This document shows positions 1 through 11,500 of a stretch of 42,309 bases of DNA, piece after piece. Position 1 is the stretch's first letter, and each line of letters opens with the position of its first letter. Location of the stretch: IMG/VR virus record IMGVR_UViG_3300042398_001530, positions 1 through 42,309 of that record; one strand, written 5' to 3'. Made by a program: the position numbers and the translations under genes. This stretch comes from a virus. The notes beneath the pieces were generated by a model that saw only the letters and a program-made list of their open reading frames with translations, was not told the origin of the DNA and made no database searches.

Positions 1-1
1 A

Positions 2-142
2 ACAGTCGAGAGCGTTGATATTGTTGCTGCTCCTGAAGATATGGAATACATAATAACTATTGAAATAACTATCCCAACTTTAAATGTTTTTAATATATCT
101 TTAAAAGGTGTATTAAATAACGATGGATACACTTTTGTCTAA
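2..142 (+). CDS. 25: Baseplate wedge subunit, gp25-like (C-terminal part only)
   Basis: The reading frame is open from the left edge and stops at TAA 140-142, so only about the last 46 residues are present. They read as alternating hydrophobic strands (for example VESVDIVAAPEDM, then YIITIEITIP), like the C-terminal sheet of gp25/GpW-family baseplate proteins. In T4-like phages gp25 is a lysozyme-like wedge protein of about 130 residues that joins the sheath-facing end of the baseplate. The next gene is gp6-like and starts inside this one, an order common in marine T4-like phages. The assignment rests on the short C-terminus plus position; the N-terminal two thirds lie outside the window. Confidence 0.6.
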   Translation, partial: TVESVDIVAAPEDMEYIITIEITIPTLNVFNISLKGVLNNDGYTFV

Positions 143-1976
143 AAATATGAATATTAGTAACTTTACTGAGTATAATCTCTCGCATGATGCATATGCAACG
201 TTTGATGCTACGACTCTCAAGAATTTAATTATAAAGAGGTTAAATGAAAGTGGTGTTTTTCAGGATCAAAACTTTGAGGGTTCAAACATAAACGCATTTA
301 TTGATATTGTTGCGTATATGTATCATGTGTTATTGTTTTATTTAAACACAACGTCATCTGAATCTACGTTTACAACCGCGACACTTTATGAAAATATAAA
401 CAAGTTAGTATCAAATATTAACTATAAGCCTATCGGTCGGCAGACATCGCTCGCAACTATTTCATTATCTGCTCTTTCAAATCTTTCTCCTAACCTTTAT
501 ACAATACCTAAGCTCTCATACGTAACAAAAAACAATACAAAGTATGCAAGCGTAAGAGATATCTCTTTTGAAAAGACGAATAATGATTTCGAACGTGTAG
601 CAGCGGATAATACTACGCTATATCAGGGGTCTCCTGTAGAATATCCACTCTATACTGCAACTGGAGAACCATTCGAAACGATATCTATAGTGAACGAACG
701 ACCGGCCCCTGACCGTGTATTGGATAACTTAGATAATATACCCTTTATTGCAGATAATTCGTTTACTATTTTTGTTAGAAGTATTGATACCGGTGTCTGG
801 CGAGAATGGAAAGAAACATCGTCGTTATATCTTGAATCATCGACGGGGACAAGATATGAAAAGCGTTTAAATGAATATGGAAATTACGAATTTAAATTCG
901 GTAATGGGCTGAACGGTAAAAAACTAAAAGAGGGTGATCTTGTACAAATATATTATATTGTTTCGGATAATATTGCCGGTGTTGTAAGTGCTAATACTTT
1001 GCAAGGAGCTTCTTTTATCGTGTTTACAACACCGACCTATGATCAGATATTAGCTGATGTGTATCCTGATACTACTACTTTTATTACACCGTTAAACACA
1101 GAAAATATTGTTATTAATAACCCTAGCGACGCAACACCTGTAGTGCCTGCAGAAAGTGTAGCGGATATAAGGACAAATGCCCCGAAAATGTTTTCATTAC
1201 AAAATCGTCTAGTGACTCGTGACGATTATGAAAGCTTTGTATCTAAAAATTTTAATAATGTAGTTAAATCTATTTCAGTTTTATCTAACGACGAGCATGC
1301 AAGTCAGTATCTTAGGTATTTTTATAGTATTGGTCTGACTAAACCTAATAATAATAGTAGAGTGCTCATTAATCAGGTAAACTACTCCAATTCGACGCAG
1401 TTTAATAATGTATATATATTTGCTGTCCCTGCTCAAGCAACAATACTAAATGAAAGGATACCAAACTATTTAAATTCTGCACAAAAACAATTATTGCTTA
1501 ATGAATGTAATTTAATAAAAGATATTACACACAATATTGTACCGTCAGATCCTGTATATAAAGCGTTTAACCTAGGTGTTAATATTATAAATGAAGTGCC
1601 GTGCGTTGAGTTAAAAGATTACACCAAGCTTGTAATTAAACGAGATACAAATATTGCTATTAATGATGTTTCTATTAAGAATACTGTCTTAAAAATATTT
1701 AAACAGGCGTTTGAAGATATAAAGCTAGGATCGATTGTAGATTTGACTAAGATAAGCAACAATATACTCAATATACCGGGTGTTGTGGGTATTGCAACGA
1801 GGCGTACAGATGTAAATTATGAGGTGCCTCTTATAAGTTGTGTAGTGTGGAATCCTCTTTACGAAACAAGCGATATATTTTGTACGTCGCAAAATATACA
1901 ATTATCTCGCTTTCAATTTGGTTATTTTTACGAAATATCTAAACTTGCAAATAGTATAGTAGTTGAAACAGTCTAA
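123..1976 (+). CDS. 6: Baseplate wedge protein gp6-like (baseplate J family)
   Basis: Structural protein of the baseplate inner ring; in T4, gp6 dimers link the wedges and drive the hexagon-to-star change. The sequence shows the family pattern: FEGSNINAFIDIVAY at residues 51-65, a strand-rich middle with NYEFKFGNGLNGKKL near residue 260, and the typical VTRDDYESFVSKNF segment near 362-375. The length (617 aa) is close to T4 gp6 (660 aa). The ATG at 123 overlaps the gp25 frame by 20 bp. A second in-frame ATG at 147, four bases after the gp25 stop, is an equally plausible start because neither has a ribosome-binding site. It is probably co-transcribed with gp25. Confidence 0.85.
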   Translation: MDTLLSKNMNISNFTEYNLSHDAYATFDATTLKNLIIKRLNESGVFQDQNFEGSNINAFIDIVAYMYHVLLFYLNTTSSESTFTTATLYENINKLVSNINYKPIGRQTSLATISLSALSNLSPNLYTIPKLSYVTKNNTKYASVRDISFEKTNNDFERVAADNTTLYQGSPVEYPLYTATGEPFETISIVNERPAPDRVLDNLDNIPFIADNSFTIFVRSIDTGVWREWKETSSLYLESSTGTRYEKRLNEYGNYEFKFGNGLNGKKLKEGDLVQIYYIVSDNIAGVVSANTLQGASFIVFTTPTYDQILADVYPDTTTFITPLNTENIVINNPSDATPVVPAESVADIRTNAPKMFSLQNRLVTRDDYESFVSKNFNNVVKSISVLSNDEHASQYLRYFYSIGLTKPNNNSRVLINQVNYSNSTQFNNVYIFAVPAQATILNERIPNYLNSAQKQLLLNECNLIKDITHNIVPSDPVYKAFNLGVNIINEVPCVELKDYTKLVIKRDTNIAINDVSIKNTVLKIFKQAFEDIKLGSIVDLTKISNNILNIPGVVGIATRRTDVNYEVPLISCVVWNPLYETSDIFCTSQNIQLSRFQFGYFYEISKLANSIVVETV

Positions 1977-1990
1977 TACAGGTAGAGTGT

Positions 1991-1998
1991 GATAAATA
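1991..1998 (+). promoter_or_regulatory. Late-promoter-like octamer GATAAATA before the PKD-domain gene
   Basis: This differs from the T4 late octamer TATAAATA only in the first base. Its last base is 7 nt before the ATG at 2006. No Shine-Dalgarno sequence lies between. It belongs to a set of similarly placed elements in this window. Confidence 0.45.
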
Positions 1999-2005
1999 TA
2001 TATAC

Positions 2006-4099
2006 ATGGCGTCTGTATTTTTTAATAATTTTCAGTATGAAAAAAGCGGGGATATAAATACGGTTTATTCTTTCTTTAATACGTATAATTATACTGGAAA
2101 AGAAGCAGCAAGTAGTTACGCTTTGCCATTTGCAGGGTTTATTTTTAGACCGCGCTTAAATGATGTTGAAGATATACTGTCGCGTAAGAGAATTGTTTGG
2201 GATTTTGGTGATAATACTGTAAGTGAAGCTATCACTGGTCGTCATTCGTATCGTTATCCCGGTAAATATGAAGTAACATGTTACTTATATGATAGGGATG
2301 GTAATAGCTATTACGACTCTTTTACACAGCGTGTTGATGTAAAGAATTATATAACAGATGCTATTACTCTGACAGGTAATTATACAGCTAGTGCATACCT
2401 TACATCTGGTAAATATGCTAACCCTATTACAGTAATGCGATCTACTTCGTATCAAACATATGAAAATGGTATCCCCAGACTAACAATAACACCTTACGCG
2501 TCTGGAGCTACTAATAATTTTTTTGATATAGGCGCTGATAAAAAGCATTACGGTCATCTTTACCCATACTCTTCTTTTTACTTGCTGCTTACAGGGTTAA
2601 AAGGGTTAACAGAGTTCGTAGAAATAAATTCTTTTGAAACGACTTCTACGCCGTTATACTGTCGACTTTCTAACACTGAAATAGTAAATTGCAGTAAGGC
2701 TGATCGTGGCGCGTTTTTCTGTGGCACGTCTGGATATCGCGATGTTTATTTTAAGAGCGATCTACCAACTAACGCTGTTAATTTGTTTTTTGGTTATCAG
2801 CCGTCAATGCTGTTACCAGCTTTTAACACAACAACAGTTGGTGTAAGTACGAAGATTGTGAATAATGAAGATTTTAGTCATCTTTCTATAACCGCTAACG
2901 GGATAGATAAAGAAAATAATACTGATACCGTTTTTACTATTAATAAAAATAAATTTAGTAATACAGATATTAGTTTTGTTGTGAGGGTAAAGGATGGTCA
3001 GAACTTTACGTTGAAGAATTTACCTGTATTAACTGATATAAATCTAACATTAACAGACGGTACGCGGGTATATCCTGCAGTCTTCACAGATCTCTCTTAT
3101 ACGCTACCGGAATTATCGTCTGGTGGTTTTTATAAAGGTGCCTGTCGTCTTTCAACATCTCAAACAGTAAGTAATGCGTATATATCTGCTTTCGTACCAG
3201 CGTCTTTTTTACAAGGTACAGTTCCGCTTACGGGTATTTCAAATAGCTTTAATATATACCCGGAATCAGGAATATATAATATCGCCAAAAAGGGGGAAGA
3301 TATCGATTTTACCCAAAAATTTAAAGATATTTCTTTTCAGTCTCTATTTTTAGATCAAAAAATACTTTTTGATGAATATATTCAAAATATATTTGGTACT
3401 TTAAGTTCAGATCAAACATCAATAGGTAAACTAACGTATGAAAAAATTAAAAATTTCGTTGATAATAATTCTATTGTCGATTATGCAAATATTGACAAGT
3501 TTCTATCGATTGTTAAAGAGTTGAACATACAAGATAGACGGTTTAATAGTGTAAATTATCGATACCCTGGTAACTTTTCTAGGTTAGTAGACCTTTTATC
3601 AATAAAACAAACTAAATTATTTGGTACTCAGAACAAATTTAGTGAAAGTTTTAATTCACACGGCTATATAAATAATGATATCTATGGCTATAATCTCGGC
3701 GATGAAATTACCGTAAGCGATATTATTACGCCTGGTGAATCTATTGTTGCATATGAGCGGTTTAGCGGTGTTTATACTAAGCTTAATACTAACCAGCCAA
3801 TGAAAGTATTTAAGCCAGGTATTGTTGAGTATAAAATAAGAGACTATGAAGATATATGGGGCTGGGGTCTTGTCTTACCCGAGGATGGCTACGGTGCAGC
3901 AATAAGCAATTATTATTTTTTCTACAAGTATATACCTAGAATCGAAGGGTCTATAAAAGACGGTATTATTAATTTTAATGATTTTAATACAACGTTACAA
4001 TATACTGCCTCCTCATATAACCAGTGGTCAGAAAAAGACGGTGTAATAGCTAATCTCTTATCTAACGCATTGTATAAAGGCTTAGATCTCATTAAATAA
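2006..4099 (+). CDS. Virion structural protein with an N-terminal PKD domain
   Basis: A 697-aa protein. Residues about 60-112 form a PKD (polycystic kidney disease-like) beta-sandwich: WDFGDNTVSE, then HSYRYPGKYEVTCYLYD. PKD modules are known in surface and tail proteins, where they act as stalk or carbohydrate-contact domains. The rest is beta-rich with no family I recognise. It follows gp6 in the same direction, in the place T4 uses for gp7/gp8 wedge proteins, so a baseplate or tail-periphery role is likely but inferred. The start follows the GATAAATA element by 7 nt. The gene stops 6 bases before the next start codon. Confidence 0.65.
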   Translation: MASVFFNNFQYEKSGDINTVYSFFNTYNYTGKEAASSYALPFAGFIFRPRLNDVEDILSRKRIVWDFGDNTVSEAITGRHSYRYPGKYEVTCYLYDRDGNSYYDSFTQRVDVKNYITDAITLTGNYTASAYLTSGKYANPITVMRSTSYQTYENGIPRLTITPYASGATNNFFDIGADKKHYGHLYPYSSFYLLLTGLKGLTEFVEINSFETTSTPLYCRLSNTEIVNCSKADRGAFFCGTSGYRDVYFKSDLPTNAVNLFFGYQPSMLLPAFNTTTVGVSTKIVNNEDFSHLSITANGIDKENNTDTVFTINKNKFSNTDISFVVRVKDGQNFTLKNLPVLTDINLTLTDGTRVYPAVFTDLSYTLPELSSGGFYKGACRLSTSQTVSNAYISAFVPASFLQGTVPLTGISNSFNIYPESGIYNIAKKGEDIDFTQKFKDISFQSLFLDQKILFDEYIQNIFGTLSSDQTSIGKLTYEKIKNFVDNNSIVDYANIDKFLSIVKELNIQDRRFNSVNYRYPGNFSRLVDLLSIKQTKLFGTQNKFSESFNSHGYINNDIYGYNLGDEITVSDIITPGESIVAYERFSGVYTKLNTNQPMKVFKPGIVEYKIRDYEDIWGWGLVLPEDGYGAAISNYYFFYKYIPRIEGSIKDGIINFNDFNTTLQYTASSYNQWSEKDGVIANLLSNALYKGLDLIK
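4091..4098 (+). promoter_or_regulatory. Late-promoter-like octamer ATTAAATA before the glycine-repeat gene
   Basis: It overlaps the stop codon of the upstream gene and ends 7 nt before the ATG at 4106. The surrounding bases resemble those before the beta-helix fibre gene at 32286. There is no Shine-Dalgarno site. Confidence 0.4.
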
Positions 4100-4105
4100 A
4101 CTATA

Positions 4106-7100
4106 ATGTCTGAAGTAATTATATATAATACAAATATTATACCGGATTCAATTACAAATCCACAAGTAGATGTATCTATCGTCAAAGATAATATTAAACC
4201 GTTTTCATTTCTTGAATTTATTACTTTAACGCATGTTGATTATAGCCCGGAGCAGTATAATCAATTTTATTTAGCATATCTTAAAGAGTGGACAGAAATT
4301 AAGCAGAGAGTAGGCGAAACAACACAACTATTTTCAGAAATTTACATTAATTTTTTAAAGGAAATTACACTAACATTTACAACAAAGCAGGAACAACGCT
4401 TTTTAAACAATCTTGACTTTACTGATCCTGCCGATCTCGATGTTGCTATACCGTTCTTTACTGAGAAGATTAGACAGGTTATATTATTTTATAAAGAAAA
4501 AAGAGATGATGTAAAGTTTGTAATAGATAGAAACAAACAAAAAGGTACTCGGCAGTCTCTTGAAAAGATAATATTTGAAAAGATATATGAGTATGTATTT
4601 TCAGCGCAGGATTCTGCTTTATATCAAAGTTTAGGCTTGACGCTTTCATCACTCAAAACTAATTTAAAAATTTCAATAGATGAGTTTGTCGATGTGTATG
4701 GTAACTATTTTGATATACCACAGGTTTTTAAACCTGACACACAAGCAAAGAATCTTGCTAGTAATATTATTAGTCGTGATGGTGATATTTTATCAACAAA
4801 GGAAATTAACAATTTATATTTTTCATATAATAATTCTACTGAGGAAGTTATTAACAAGTCGGTAGACGGTGTTAGGTTTTCAGGCAATGGCATAAAAATT
4901 CAACCAACTATATCGAGTGGGGTAATTAACCCCACAACTGGCTTAGGTGTTGCAGCGCAAATAGGTGCAGGTGTCGTGAACAATACACTTATTGGTATTG
5001 ATACAACTAATGCAGGGGCGGGTACAGGTGGAGCGGGTACAGGTGGAGCAGGTACAGGTGGAGTAGGTACAGGTGGTTTGGGTAATATAGGTACAGGTGG
5101 AGGGGTAGGCGGTGGTACGGGTACGGGGTTAGGTGTAGGGGCAGGTGGTTTGGGTGATATAGGTACAGGGTTAGGTGGCGGTGTAGGAGCAGGTGGTACG
5201 AGTACAGGGTTGGGTAGCGGTACAGGTACAGGTACGGGGTTAGGTGGCGGTGTAGGAGCAGGTGGTTTGGGCGGTACGGGTACAGGGTTGGGTAGCGGTA
5301 CAGGTACGGGGGTAGGTACAAGTACGAGCGCTGGCGTAGGTAGTAATAGTAGCATAGGTATATCGTTTAACCCTAATGATTTACTAAGCTTACAGCCTCT
5401 TAGAGACGAAATATATACCTCAAATATAAATGCTATTGACCCGAGATTATATTTTCCAGATGATAGTTACGCGGCTGTGTTTGGTAGTGCTGCTTTCTTG
5501 CAAGATTTGCCGCTGCTCGCTAATATTGTTTTGCAATATGACCCGGTTTGTGATCCTGCTAACCCTATTGATTTGATTAGACAGGATCAGGAATTAAAAG
5601 ATGGAATACCTTCTGATGAGTTAGCTGAACTTAAACGCAAATTAATATCAAAATATATCGGAGTTGATTTTCATTATATTGATACAACAGGGACGCAACC
5701 TGTAACAGGAATTCTTTTTAAAGCAGAGCAGCCATGGGCAAATATACCTAACTTACAGCTGCCTAATACACCTACAACACCAGCGCAGATTCAACCTGAT
5801 ATAGGCTATATAGATCAATTCGTAGGAATAAACGGTGAAGTGGTAAATCTAGACCCTATAGCGATAAACAATCAGGATCTAAATCTTAACAATATTAATA
5901 ATTCAGATTATAACGCGCTAAATGGAACATTAGGGTTTGATGGATTTGTAGGTGGTGGTTCGGGAGCAGGCAGTCCAGGTGTTGGTTCACAAGGTGTTGA
6001 AACTATAAATGTCGGTATACCTTATATAGGAGGTGATTATGCGGGGATACAAAGTGGTAGTCTGCTAGGTACTATTATTCCTGGAACAAATGTTAATAAT
6101 TCTAATGTACAGAGCGCGTTAGGTATTAATACAAATAATAATTATATACCTACTGCTTTTGTTTCTAATAATATTGGTGGTTTAGGTGGCGGTTTAGGTG
6201 CGGGTGGTGAAGTAAGCGGGCTAGGTGGCGGTTTAGGTGCAGGTGGTGGAGTAAGCGGGTTAGGTGGTGGTGCAGGTGGTGGAGTAAGCGGGTTAGGTGG
6301 GTTAGGTGGTGGTGCAGGTGGTGTTGTCTCGTCTTTTAATACAAAGTTATCGCCTCGATTAAAGGAATCAGTTAACATGCTTCGTAATATAGGCCTTTTC
6401 TTTAAGCCGGATAAAACAGGTCTTTTTCAACTTAACAGCAATAATTCTACATATTCAATTAACCCTGATAAACTAACAGAACAAAAGATATATATCTTCC
6501 CTGATCCTGCTGTTTACGGTAATGTATCGATAAATTCACAGCCTGATTATCCAATAGTGTTTATTGAAGATTATAGATCGGATGTAGCTACGTCTTCACT
6601 CGGATTTGCGCAGGGTGACCCGCTTGTAAGTACAAGTGAGCAGACGTTTACACCGTATTATGCACGTGAACAAAATATAGAAAAAACAATCGTTGATGAG
6701 ACTAGCCTTAATTTAAATTTTTCTGATTTGTATAATCGCGGTTATATAACTAAAGTACAGTATGATATTTATGGTAATGAGTATGCACTATTTAAAGATC
6801 AGTTTGGTCAAACATTTAGAGAAATAAGTGAAGTAGCTGATGCTAAAATCGTTAACAATTTAATAGATGGTCATGTTTTTTATGATGTTAACGAGGGGTA
6901 TAATTTTAATTATAATACAGATGATATAAGTGGTAGCACTATACGTACAGGAATTTCAGCGCTGACGGTCAACTTCAATAACGCGCCTACCTTTACACTG
7001 TCTGGATCGCCTCTCACACTTTATTTTAGAGAATTTTTACCCTATCAAGATTTCTCACAAGCTGCGCGGAATATTGCAGCGGCATTCCGGGATGGTGGTA

Positions 7101-8485
7101 GGTTTACCTTTTTAGATAGTGATGCATTGCCTGATCCGTTGCGTGCGGATGAAAGAGATTACCCTTCTCCGAAAAATTACTTTTATTCAACCCTCGCAGA
7201 GGGTGGGCTAGCAAGAACATCCTCTACAATACCAACATTTGAATATATTACTGATGAATTGTCGTTAGAGGATATACTGGCGCAGTCAGGTTTTGCTATT
7301 GAAACGGAGCAGACAAACGCCGATTTTACAATAAATGTACGGTCTATGTTATCAAGTCGTAATGTGGAAGATTATGATTGTGGATATTTTACAGATGATC
7401 TTACACTTACCAACGATTATAAATATGGCAGTAATTATTATTTATACGATGTGGTTGCTGAGTCTTCAAAAACAAAACTGTCGCCTCTATCTTCACAAAG
7501 TGGATATCTATCACAAACAGTTAAAAAATCTCTTGAAGGTAAGCTGTTTGTTAAAAATCAGGCGCATTCCCTTTCGCTTCCTCTATCTACATCACTGAGC
7601 ATTGTGTTTAATAAATACTCACAAAATATAAAAGCAGAAATCTACCATATACCGAAAGATTTTGATGTAGTATACGATACAATTATTATTGAAACAGAAA
7701 ATTATCTTATATTTGATAAAATACATTATGAGGATAATAACTATTCACCTCCAAGCACAAAAAATACTGTGTTTAAGCTATTACCTGACTCGCCAATAAG
7801 TAGGTTTTCTAATCGATTCTTTAATGAAGAAGATAAAACAATAACTTTCTGCATTGTTTCACCATTTATGTATATGGTAGATTATGAATTAGCTACTACA
7901 GGTGGTTCGGGTGCTATCGAAACACAAATAGAAATACCAATTACAACACAAAATGATGATGGTATATTTGCGTTTTATGATTATGACGATTATACGGTTG
8001 AAACTACTCAAAAAGAAGATACTTTTGTAGTTTATACCGGGGTTGCGTATACTTCTGCTGGTAACAATAAAGCACTTATACCATCCATTTATCAATATAA
8101 CATAAAAGACAACACATATCAGAAGCTATTCCCGTTAGATTCGCGAAATCAAAGTCTCTCAACACTATTTTCACTTCAATCTAGCTTTACAGAAGATTGT
8201 AATTTTAATATTGTCGGTATTCACAAGCCGCAACTGGTATACAATAGTTATAATGATACATATAAGATAACTTTTATAGGTGTTGACAATAACAACCTGT
8301 TTCACTTGTTTGATTACGCGTTTTTTATTAATAATAACGGCGATGTAGAGTTTGAGTCAGGTAAATACTTTAAACACGATAAAACAATACGAACTTCTGA
8401 TTTTTATTCTACTTCTACAGTGTTTCTCTCTTCATATAGCATTATCGGCACTGCTATTATAAATAATGGAAGCTTTGTCCTATGA
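4106..8485 (+). CDS. Very large virion structural protein with two glycine-rich repeat blocks
   Basis: A 1459-aa protein of unknown family. Residues 1-170 are helical and charged ([40 protein letters not shown]) and look like an attachment domain. Glycine-rich block 1 spans residues about 296-415 (GTGGAGTGGAGTGG, then [10 protein letters not shown] units) and block 2 about 689-742 ([18 protein letters not shown]). Both are low-complexity with Gly about every second or third residue, alternating with Ala, Thr, Val or Leu. The C-terminal half is beta-rich and ordinary in composition. Its position among late genes argues for a baseplate or tail-fibre component. Start: ATG 4106 after ATTAAATA. 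The last 4 bp (ATGA) overlap the next gene, which implies translational coupling. Confidence 0.6.
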   Translation: MSEVIIYNTNIIPDSITNPQVDVSIVKDNIKPFSFLEFITLTHVDYSPEQYNQFYLAYLKEWTEIKQRVGETTQLFSEIYINFLKEITLTFTTKQEQRFLNNLDFTDPADLDVAIPFFTEKIRQVILFYKEKRDDVKFVIDRNKQKGTRQSLEKIIFEKIYEYVFSAQDSALYQSLGLTLSSLKTNLKISIDEFVDVYGNYFDIPQVFKPDTQAKNLASNIISRDGDILSTKEINNLYFSYNNSTEEVINKSVDGVRFSGNGIKIQPTISSGVINPTTGLGVAAQIGAGVVNNTLIGIDTTNAGAGTGGAGTGGAGTGGVGTGGLGNIGTGGGVGGGTGTGLGVGAGGLGDIGTGLGGGVGAGGTSTGLGSGTGTGTGLGGGVGAGGLGGTGTGLGSGTGTGVGTSTSAGVGSNSSIGISFNPNDLLSLQPLRDEIYTSNINAIDPRLYFPDDSYAAVFGSAAFLQDLPLLANIVLQYDPVCDPANPIDLIRQDQELKDGIPSDELAELKRKLISKYIGVDFHYIDTTGTQPVTGILFKAEQPWANIPNLQLPNTPTTPAQIQPDIGYIDQFVGINGEVVNLDPIAINNQDLNLNNINNSDYNALNGTLGFDGFVGGGSGAGSPGVGSQGVETINVGIPYIGGDYAGIQSGSLLGTIIPGTNVNNSNVQSALGINTNNNYIPTAFVSNNIGGLGGGLGAGGEVSGLGGGLGAGGGVSGLGGGAGGGVSGLGGLGGGAGGVVSSFNTKLSPRLKESVNMLRNIGLFFKPDKTGLFQLNSNNSTYSINPDKLTEQKIYIFPDPAVYGNVSINSQPDYPIVFIEDYRSDVATSSLGFAQGDPLVSTSEQTFTPYYAREQNIEKTIVDETSLNLNFSDLYNRGYITKVQYDIYGNEYALFKDQFGQTFREISEVADAKIVNNLIDGHVFYDVNEGYNFNYNTDDISGSTIRTGISALTVNFNNAPTFTLSGSPLTLYFREFLPYQDFSQAARNIAAAFRDGGRFTFLDSDALPDPLRADERDYPSPKNYFYSTLAEGGLARTSSTIPTFEYITDELSLEDILAQSGFAIETEQTNADFTINVRSMLSSRNVEDYDCGYFTDDLTLTNDYKYGSNYYLYDVVAESSKTKLSPLSSQSGYLSQTVKKSLEGKLFVKNQAHSLSLPLSTSLSIVFNKYSQNIKAEIYHIPKDFDVVYDTIIIETENYLIFDKIHYEDNNYSPPSTKNTVFKLLPDSPISRFSNRFFNEEDKTITFCIVSPFMYMVDYELATTGGSGAIETQIEIPITTQNDDGIFAFYDYDDYTVETTQKEDTFVVYTGVAYTSAGNNKALIPSIYQYNIKDNTYQKLFPLDSRNQSLSTLFSLQSSFTEDCNFNIVGIHKPQLVYNSYNDTYKITFIGVDNNNLFHLFDYAFFINNNGDVEFESGKYFKHDKTIRTSDFYSTSTVFLSSYSIIGTAIINNGSFVL
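4998..5340 (+). repeat. Glycine-rich coding repeat, block 1
   Basis: Degenerate repeats of GGTACAGGTGGAG-type units encode Gly-Thr-Gly-Gly-Ala and Gly-Leu-Gly-Gly-Gly-Val motifs. The block is inside the 1459-aa protein. The reverse strand appears open as a Pro/Val-rich frame only because of this composition. Confidence 0.8.
6172..6330 (+). repeat. Glycine-rich coding repeat, block 2
   Basis: A second, shorter array in the same protein, built from AGGTGGCGGTTTAGGTGC-like units. It encodes [10 protein letters not shown] followed by a Val-Ser-Gly spacer. It is separated from block 1 by about 275 residues of ordinary sequence. Confidence 0.75.
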
Positions 8486-11445
8486 ATTACGCTAATATCT
8501 ATTACGACTTACCTGTTGTAGAGGGTAGCAATGTTATTTTTAAGGCACCGCTCGATATAAAAGGCAGCTCTGCTATAAATTTTGTTTTAACAGGGGTAAA
8601 TGAAGAGTCATATGATGTTTTGTTTTTGAAAATCGACTGGGGGGATGGTAGTAAGGAGTTTTTTCAAAAGGATCTTATTTTTGACTATAAAGAGCAGTCT
8701 ATTTTTAATGAAATCGTAAACGGTAAAATAGGTGGTAGTATTGCGACTCAGTATACACATAGATATTACAATACGTTGAGTAGTTATAACGCGCCTCTAA
8801 CAGCACAATTTCTTTTTGTATATAATAATGGCGCGACAGTTGGTATAATTCAGCCTATTAACATATTTCAAAATTCCTTTTATGACGAAATAGGAAATTT
8901 TGATATAATAAACACGCAAATTATTCCTTCAGAAGGTAATTTTACTTTTTTTAATTTTGAAGGAAATAATAACAGGCAAACATATGTAGGTTCTTTAAGC
9001 AATGTACCTGTTAAGCTTTTACCAGAAGTAGAGCTCTTTACATCGCGACCAGTAATCGAATATGGAGGTTCGGCTATCCTTTCATGGAAGAGTATAAATG
9101 CAGAGATTGCTCGTGGTGATTTTTCGACGAGAAACATACCACTATGTGGTATGTATGTAGTTTCCCCTTTAATAAACACTACATATACTGTTTTGGTAGG
9201 TAATACGAGGGGGAGCGCTACGAGCTTTACAGCTATTTCTGTTCTGCCTGCTCCTACACCTACACCTACTGTAACAAGTACTGCTACGCCAACACCAACA
9301 CTAACGCTGACACCAACGCTAACGCAAACATTAACACCGACACTAACACAGACACCAACTCCAACACAAACACCAACATTAACACCGACGCAAACACCAA
9401 CGCTAACACCGACGCAAACACCAACGCTAACGCAGACGGTAACGCAGACAGTAACTCCGACAGCTACGCAAACTGCTACAGTTGGAACAACACCGCCGCC
9501 TACGCCAACACAGACTGTTACGCCTACTATGACGCCTACGCGTACTGTTACACCTACGATGACGCCTACGCGCACTGTTACACCTACACGGACGCCAACA
9601 CAAACACCAACGCTAACACCAACACAAACACCAACACAAACACCAACGCTAACACCTACACAGACACCTACACAAACACCTACAGCTACGCCAACGCTTA
9701 CAAACATAACTTGCGATTTTGAACCTGTTATATTGACACCGACACCGACACAAACATCAACATCAACAGCTACACCTACACTAACACAAACAGTTACGCG
9801 CACTGTTACGCCTACACAAACACCTACACTGACGCTCACTCAGACACCTACACTAACACTTACTCAAACACCCACACGGACATTAACACCTACACGGACA
9901 TCAACACCTACACTGACGCTCACTCAGACATCAGTAACTGGCACGCCAACACCTACACCTACGCGCACTGTTACGCCTACACAAACACCTACGCGTACTG
10001 TTACACCTACACAAACACAAACACAAACACCAACGCTAACACCAACGCTAACACCAACACAAACACCTACATTAACAGAAACACCGACGCCGACACCGAC
10101 GCCAACTCCTACATTAACACAGACACCAACGTTAACACAAACAGTTACGCGTACTGTTACACCTACGATGACGCCTACGCGTACTGTTACACCTACACAA
10201 ACACAAACACAAACGCCTACACTGACATTAACACAAACACCAACGCTAACACCAACACAAACACCTACACTAACACCGACGCTAACACCTACACTGACGC
10301 TCACTCAGACACCTACACTAACACTTACTCAAACACCCACACGGACATCAACACCTACACAGACATTAACACCTACCCTCACACCTACGCAAACCTCTGT
10401 AACTGGTACTCCGACCCCAACCCCAACACCAACACTAACAGAAACACCGACGCCGACACCTACACTAACACCGACTCAAACAGTTACGCGTACTGTTACA
10501 CCTACGATGACGCCTACGCGCACTGTTACACCCACACGAACACAAACACAAACGCCTACACTGACATTAACACAAACACCGACGCTAACTCCTACATTAA
10601 CAGAAACACCGACGCCGACACCGACGCCAACTCCGACATTAACAGAAACACCGACGCCGACACCGACGCCGACGCCGACGCCAACTCCTACATTAACAGA
10701 AACACCAGCACCAACGCTGACGCCAACACCGACATTAACAGAAGCACCGACACCAACTCCGACATTAACAGAAACACCGACGCCGACACCGACGTATACT
10801 GCTACACCAGCGCCGACGCCGGTGTTAGAGAATTGTGGTTGGTACCCTGGTTATTCTGTTCCACTGTATCCGGATCCAGATGATGAAACAGCTGGCTATG
10901 TTCAATGGACTGCAGAATACGATCATTTACCTTCTGCGGTTGGGTTACTTACACCGCTTTCAGGTGGTGTAGTCAGAGAAAAGGTAATATTACCGGGTCT
11001 TGGCCTTGGTTACGGCGAGGGCTTCAATGGTGTGTTCCTCCGATCTGGAGGCTGGGCAGTTTACCGCGATGGTGTAGAAACTTTCCAAACTCATCTTATT
11101 GCGGGTTATGTTTATGATTTCTTCAACTCTCAATATACTGTTAGCTGGACAGACAATCCACCATATTTTGCTAGATCTTACAGCGTACGAGTGTACCGCG
11201 AACTGGGTAGTTGTGCGTGGAATGGAAACTTCGCCGCTTACAACAGTGCAGGAGATCCCTGCCCGAACATAGGTTCTGTTATTATGAAAATGACTGATAT
11301 TGGATGGGAAATTACCGCGGCTGCTAATACCGCTGGACCTAGTGGAGCTCTTGCTTGTTACTTAAAATCTGATTGGAAAACTCCGTACTTTGAAACAGTA
11401 CATACACCAGAAGGTACATACAGCAATGGGATGGTTGTAACGTAA
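8482..11445 (+). CDS. Fibre-like protein with PKD and Ig-like domains, a long Thr-Pro mucin-like stalk and a C-terminal head
   Basis: A 987-aa protein in three parts. Residues about 45-100 are PKD-like ([17 protein letters not shown]). About 190-255 look like a bacterial Ig-like domain ([14 protein letters not shown], then [14 protein letters not shown]). Residues about 257-781 are an almost pure Thr-Pro array ([35 protein letters not shown]), roughly every second residue Thr. A folded C-terminal domain of about 205 residues follows (starting [15 protein letters not shown]), rich in Trp, Tyr and Cys. This is the architecture of a stalked adhesin. The array is a very dense potential O-glycosylation substrate, and a GT60-type polypeptide GlcNAc-transferase lies a few genes away. 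Translation is coupled to the upstream gene by an ATGA overlap. Function as a tail-attached fibre is inferred. Confidence 0.65.
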   Translation: MNYANIYYDLPVVEGSNVIFKAPLDIKGSSAINFVLTGVNEESYDVLFLKIDWGDGSKEFFQKDLIFDYKEQSIFNEIVNGKIGGSIATQYTHRYYNTLSSYNAPLTAQFLFVYNNGATVGIIQPINIFQNSFYDEIGNFDIINTQIIPSEGNFTFFNFEGNNNRQTYVGSLSNVPVKLLPEVELFTSRPVIEYGGSAILSWKSINAEIARGDFSTRNIPLCGMYVVSPLINTTYTVLVGNTRGSATSFTAISVLPAPTPTPTVTSTATPTPTLTLTPTLTQTLTPTLTQTPTPTQTPTLTPTQTPTLTPTQTPTLTQTVTQTVTPTATQTATVGTTPPPTPTQTVTPTMTPTRTVTPTMTPTRTVTPTRTPTQTPTLTPTQTPTQTPTLTPTQTPTQTPTATPTLTNITCDFEPVILTPTPTQTSTSTATPTLTQTVTRTVTPTQTPTLTLTQTPTLTLTQTPTRTLTPTRTSTPTLTLTQTSVTGTPTPTPTRTVTPTQTPTRTVTPTQTQTQTPTLTPTLTPTQTPTLTETPTPTPTPTPTLTQTPTLTQTVTRTVTPTMTPTRTVTPTQTQTQTPTLTLTQTPTLTPTQTPTLTPTLTPTLTLTQTPTLTLTQTPTRTSTPTQTLTPTLTPTQTSVTGTPTPTPTPTLTETPTPTPTLTPTQTVTRTVTPTMTPTRTVTPTRTQTQTPTLTLTQTPTLTPTLTETPTPTPTPTPTLTETPTPTPTPTPTPTPTLTETPAPTLTPTPTLTEAPTPTPTLTETPTPTPTYTATPAPTPVLENCGWYPGYSVPLYPDPDDETAGYVQWTAEYDHLPSAVGLLTPLSGGVVREKVILPGLGLGYGEGFNGVFLRSGGWAVYRDGVETFQTHLIAGYVYDFFNSQYTVSWTDNPPYFARSYSVRVYRELGSCAWNGNFAAYNSAGDPCPNIGSVIMKMTDIGWEITAAANTAGPSGALACYLKSDWKTPYFETVHTPEGTYSNGMVVT
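9250..10825 (+). repeat. Thr-Pro (TPTx) coding array 1
   Basis: About 1.57 kb of degenerate ACACCNACN-type units encode Thr-Pro-Thr-Leu, Thr-Pro-Thr-Gln and Thr-Val-Thr-Pro steps. Higher-order blocks recur: the peptide [17 protein letters not shown] occurs several times, and [12 protein letters not shown] twice (near 9931 and 10393). One non-repetitive island ([10 protein letters not shown], near 9710) interrupts it. Confidence 0.9.
9925..9962 (+). repeat. 38-bp block identical to a block in the next gene
   Basis: The sequence starting CAGACATCAGTAACTGGC is identical to 11945-11982. It encodes the [10 protein letters not shown] marker peptide, so part of the stalk is shared at DNA level between the two neighbouring genes. 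Confidence 0.85.
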
Positions 11446-11463
11446 TTATACTCCTACCTAATG

Positions 11464-11471
11464 ATTAAATA
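11464..11471 (+). promoter_or_regulatory. Possible late-promoter octamer ATTAAATA, far from its gene
   Basis: It lies in the 55-bp gap between the two Thr-Pro genes, 29 nt before the ATG at 11501. That is much farther than the 5-7 nt seen elsewhere, so any transcript would carry a short leader. It could be chance in A/T-rich DNA. Confidence 0.25.
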
Positions 11472-11500
11472 ACAACAACGTGGTTTAGAAAATACGTATA

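Noticed and set aside
4900-5355. Pro/Val-rich antisense frames over the glycine repeats
   Set aside because: Composition artefact of the Gly codons; no promoter or start.
8880-10304. Long antisense frames rich in Val-Gly across Thr-Pro array 1
   Set aside because: They are the reverse complement of ACACC-type repeats, which lack stops by composition; no start signal and no domain.
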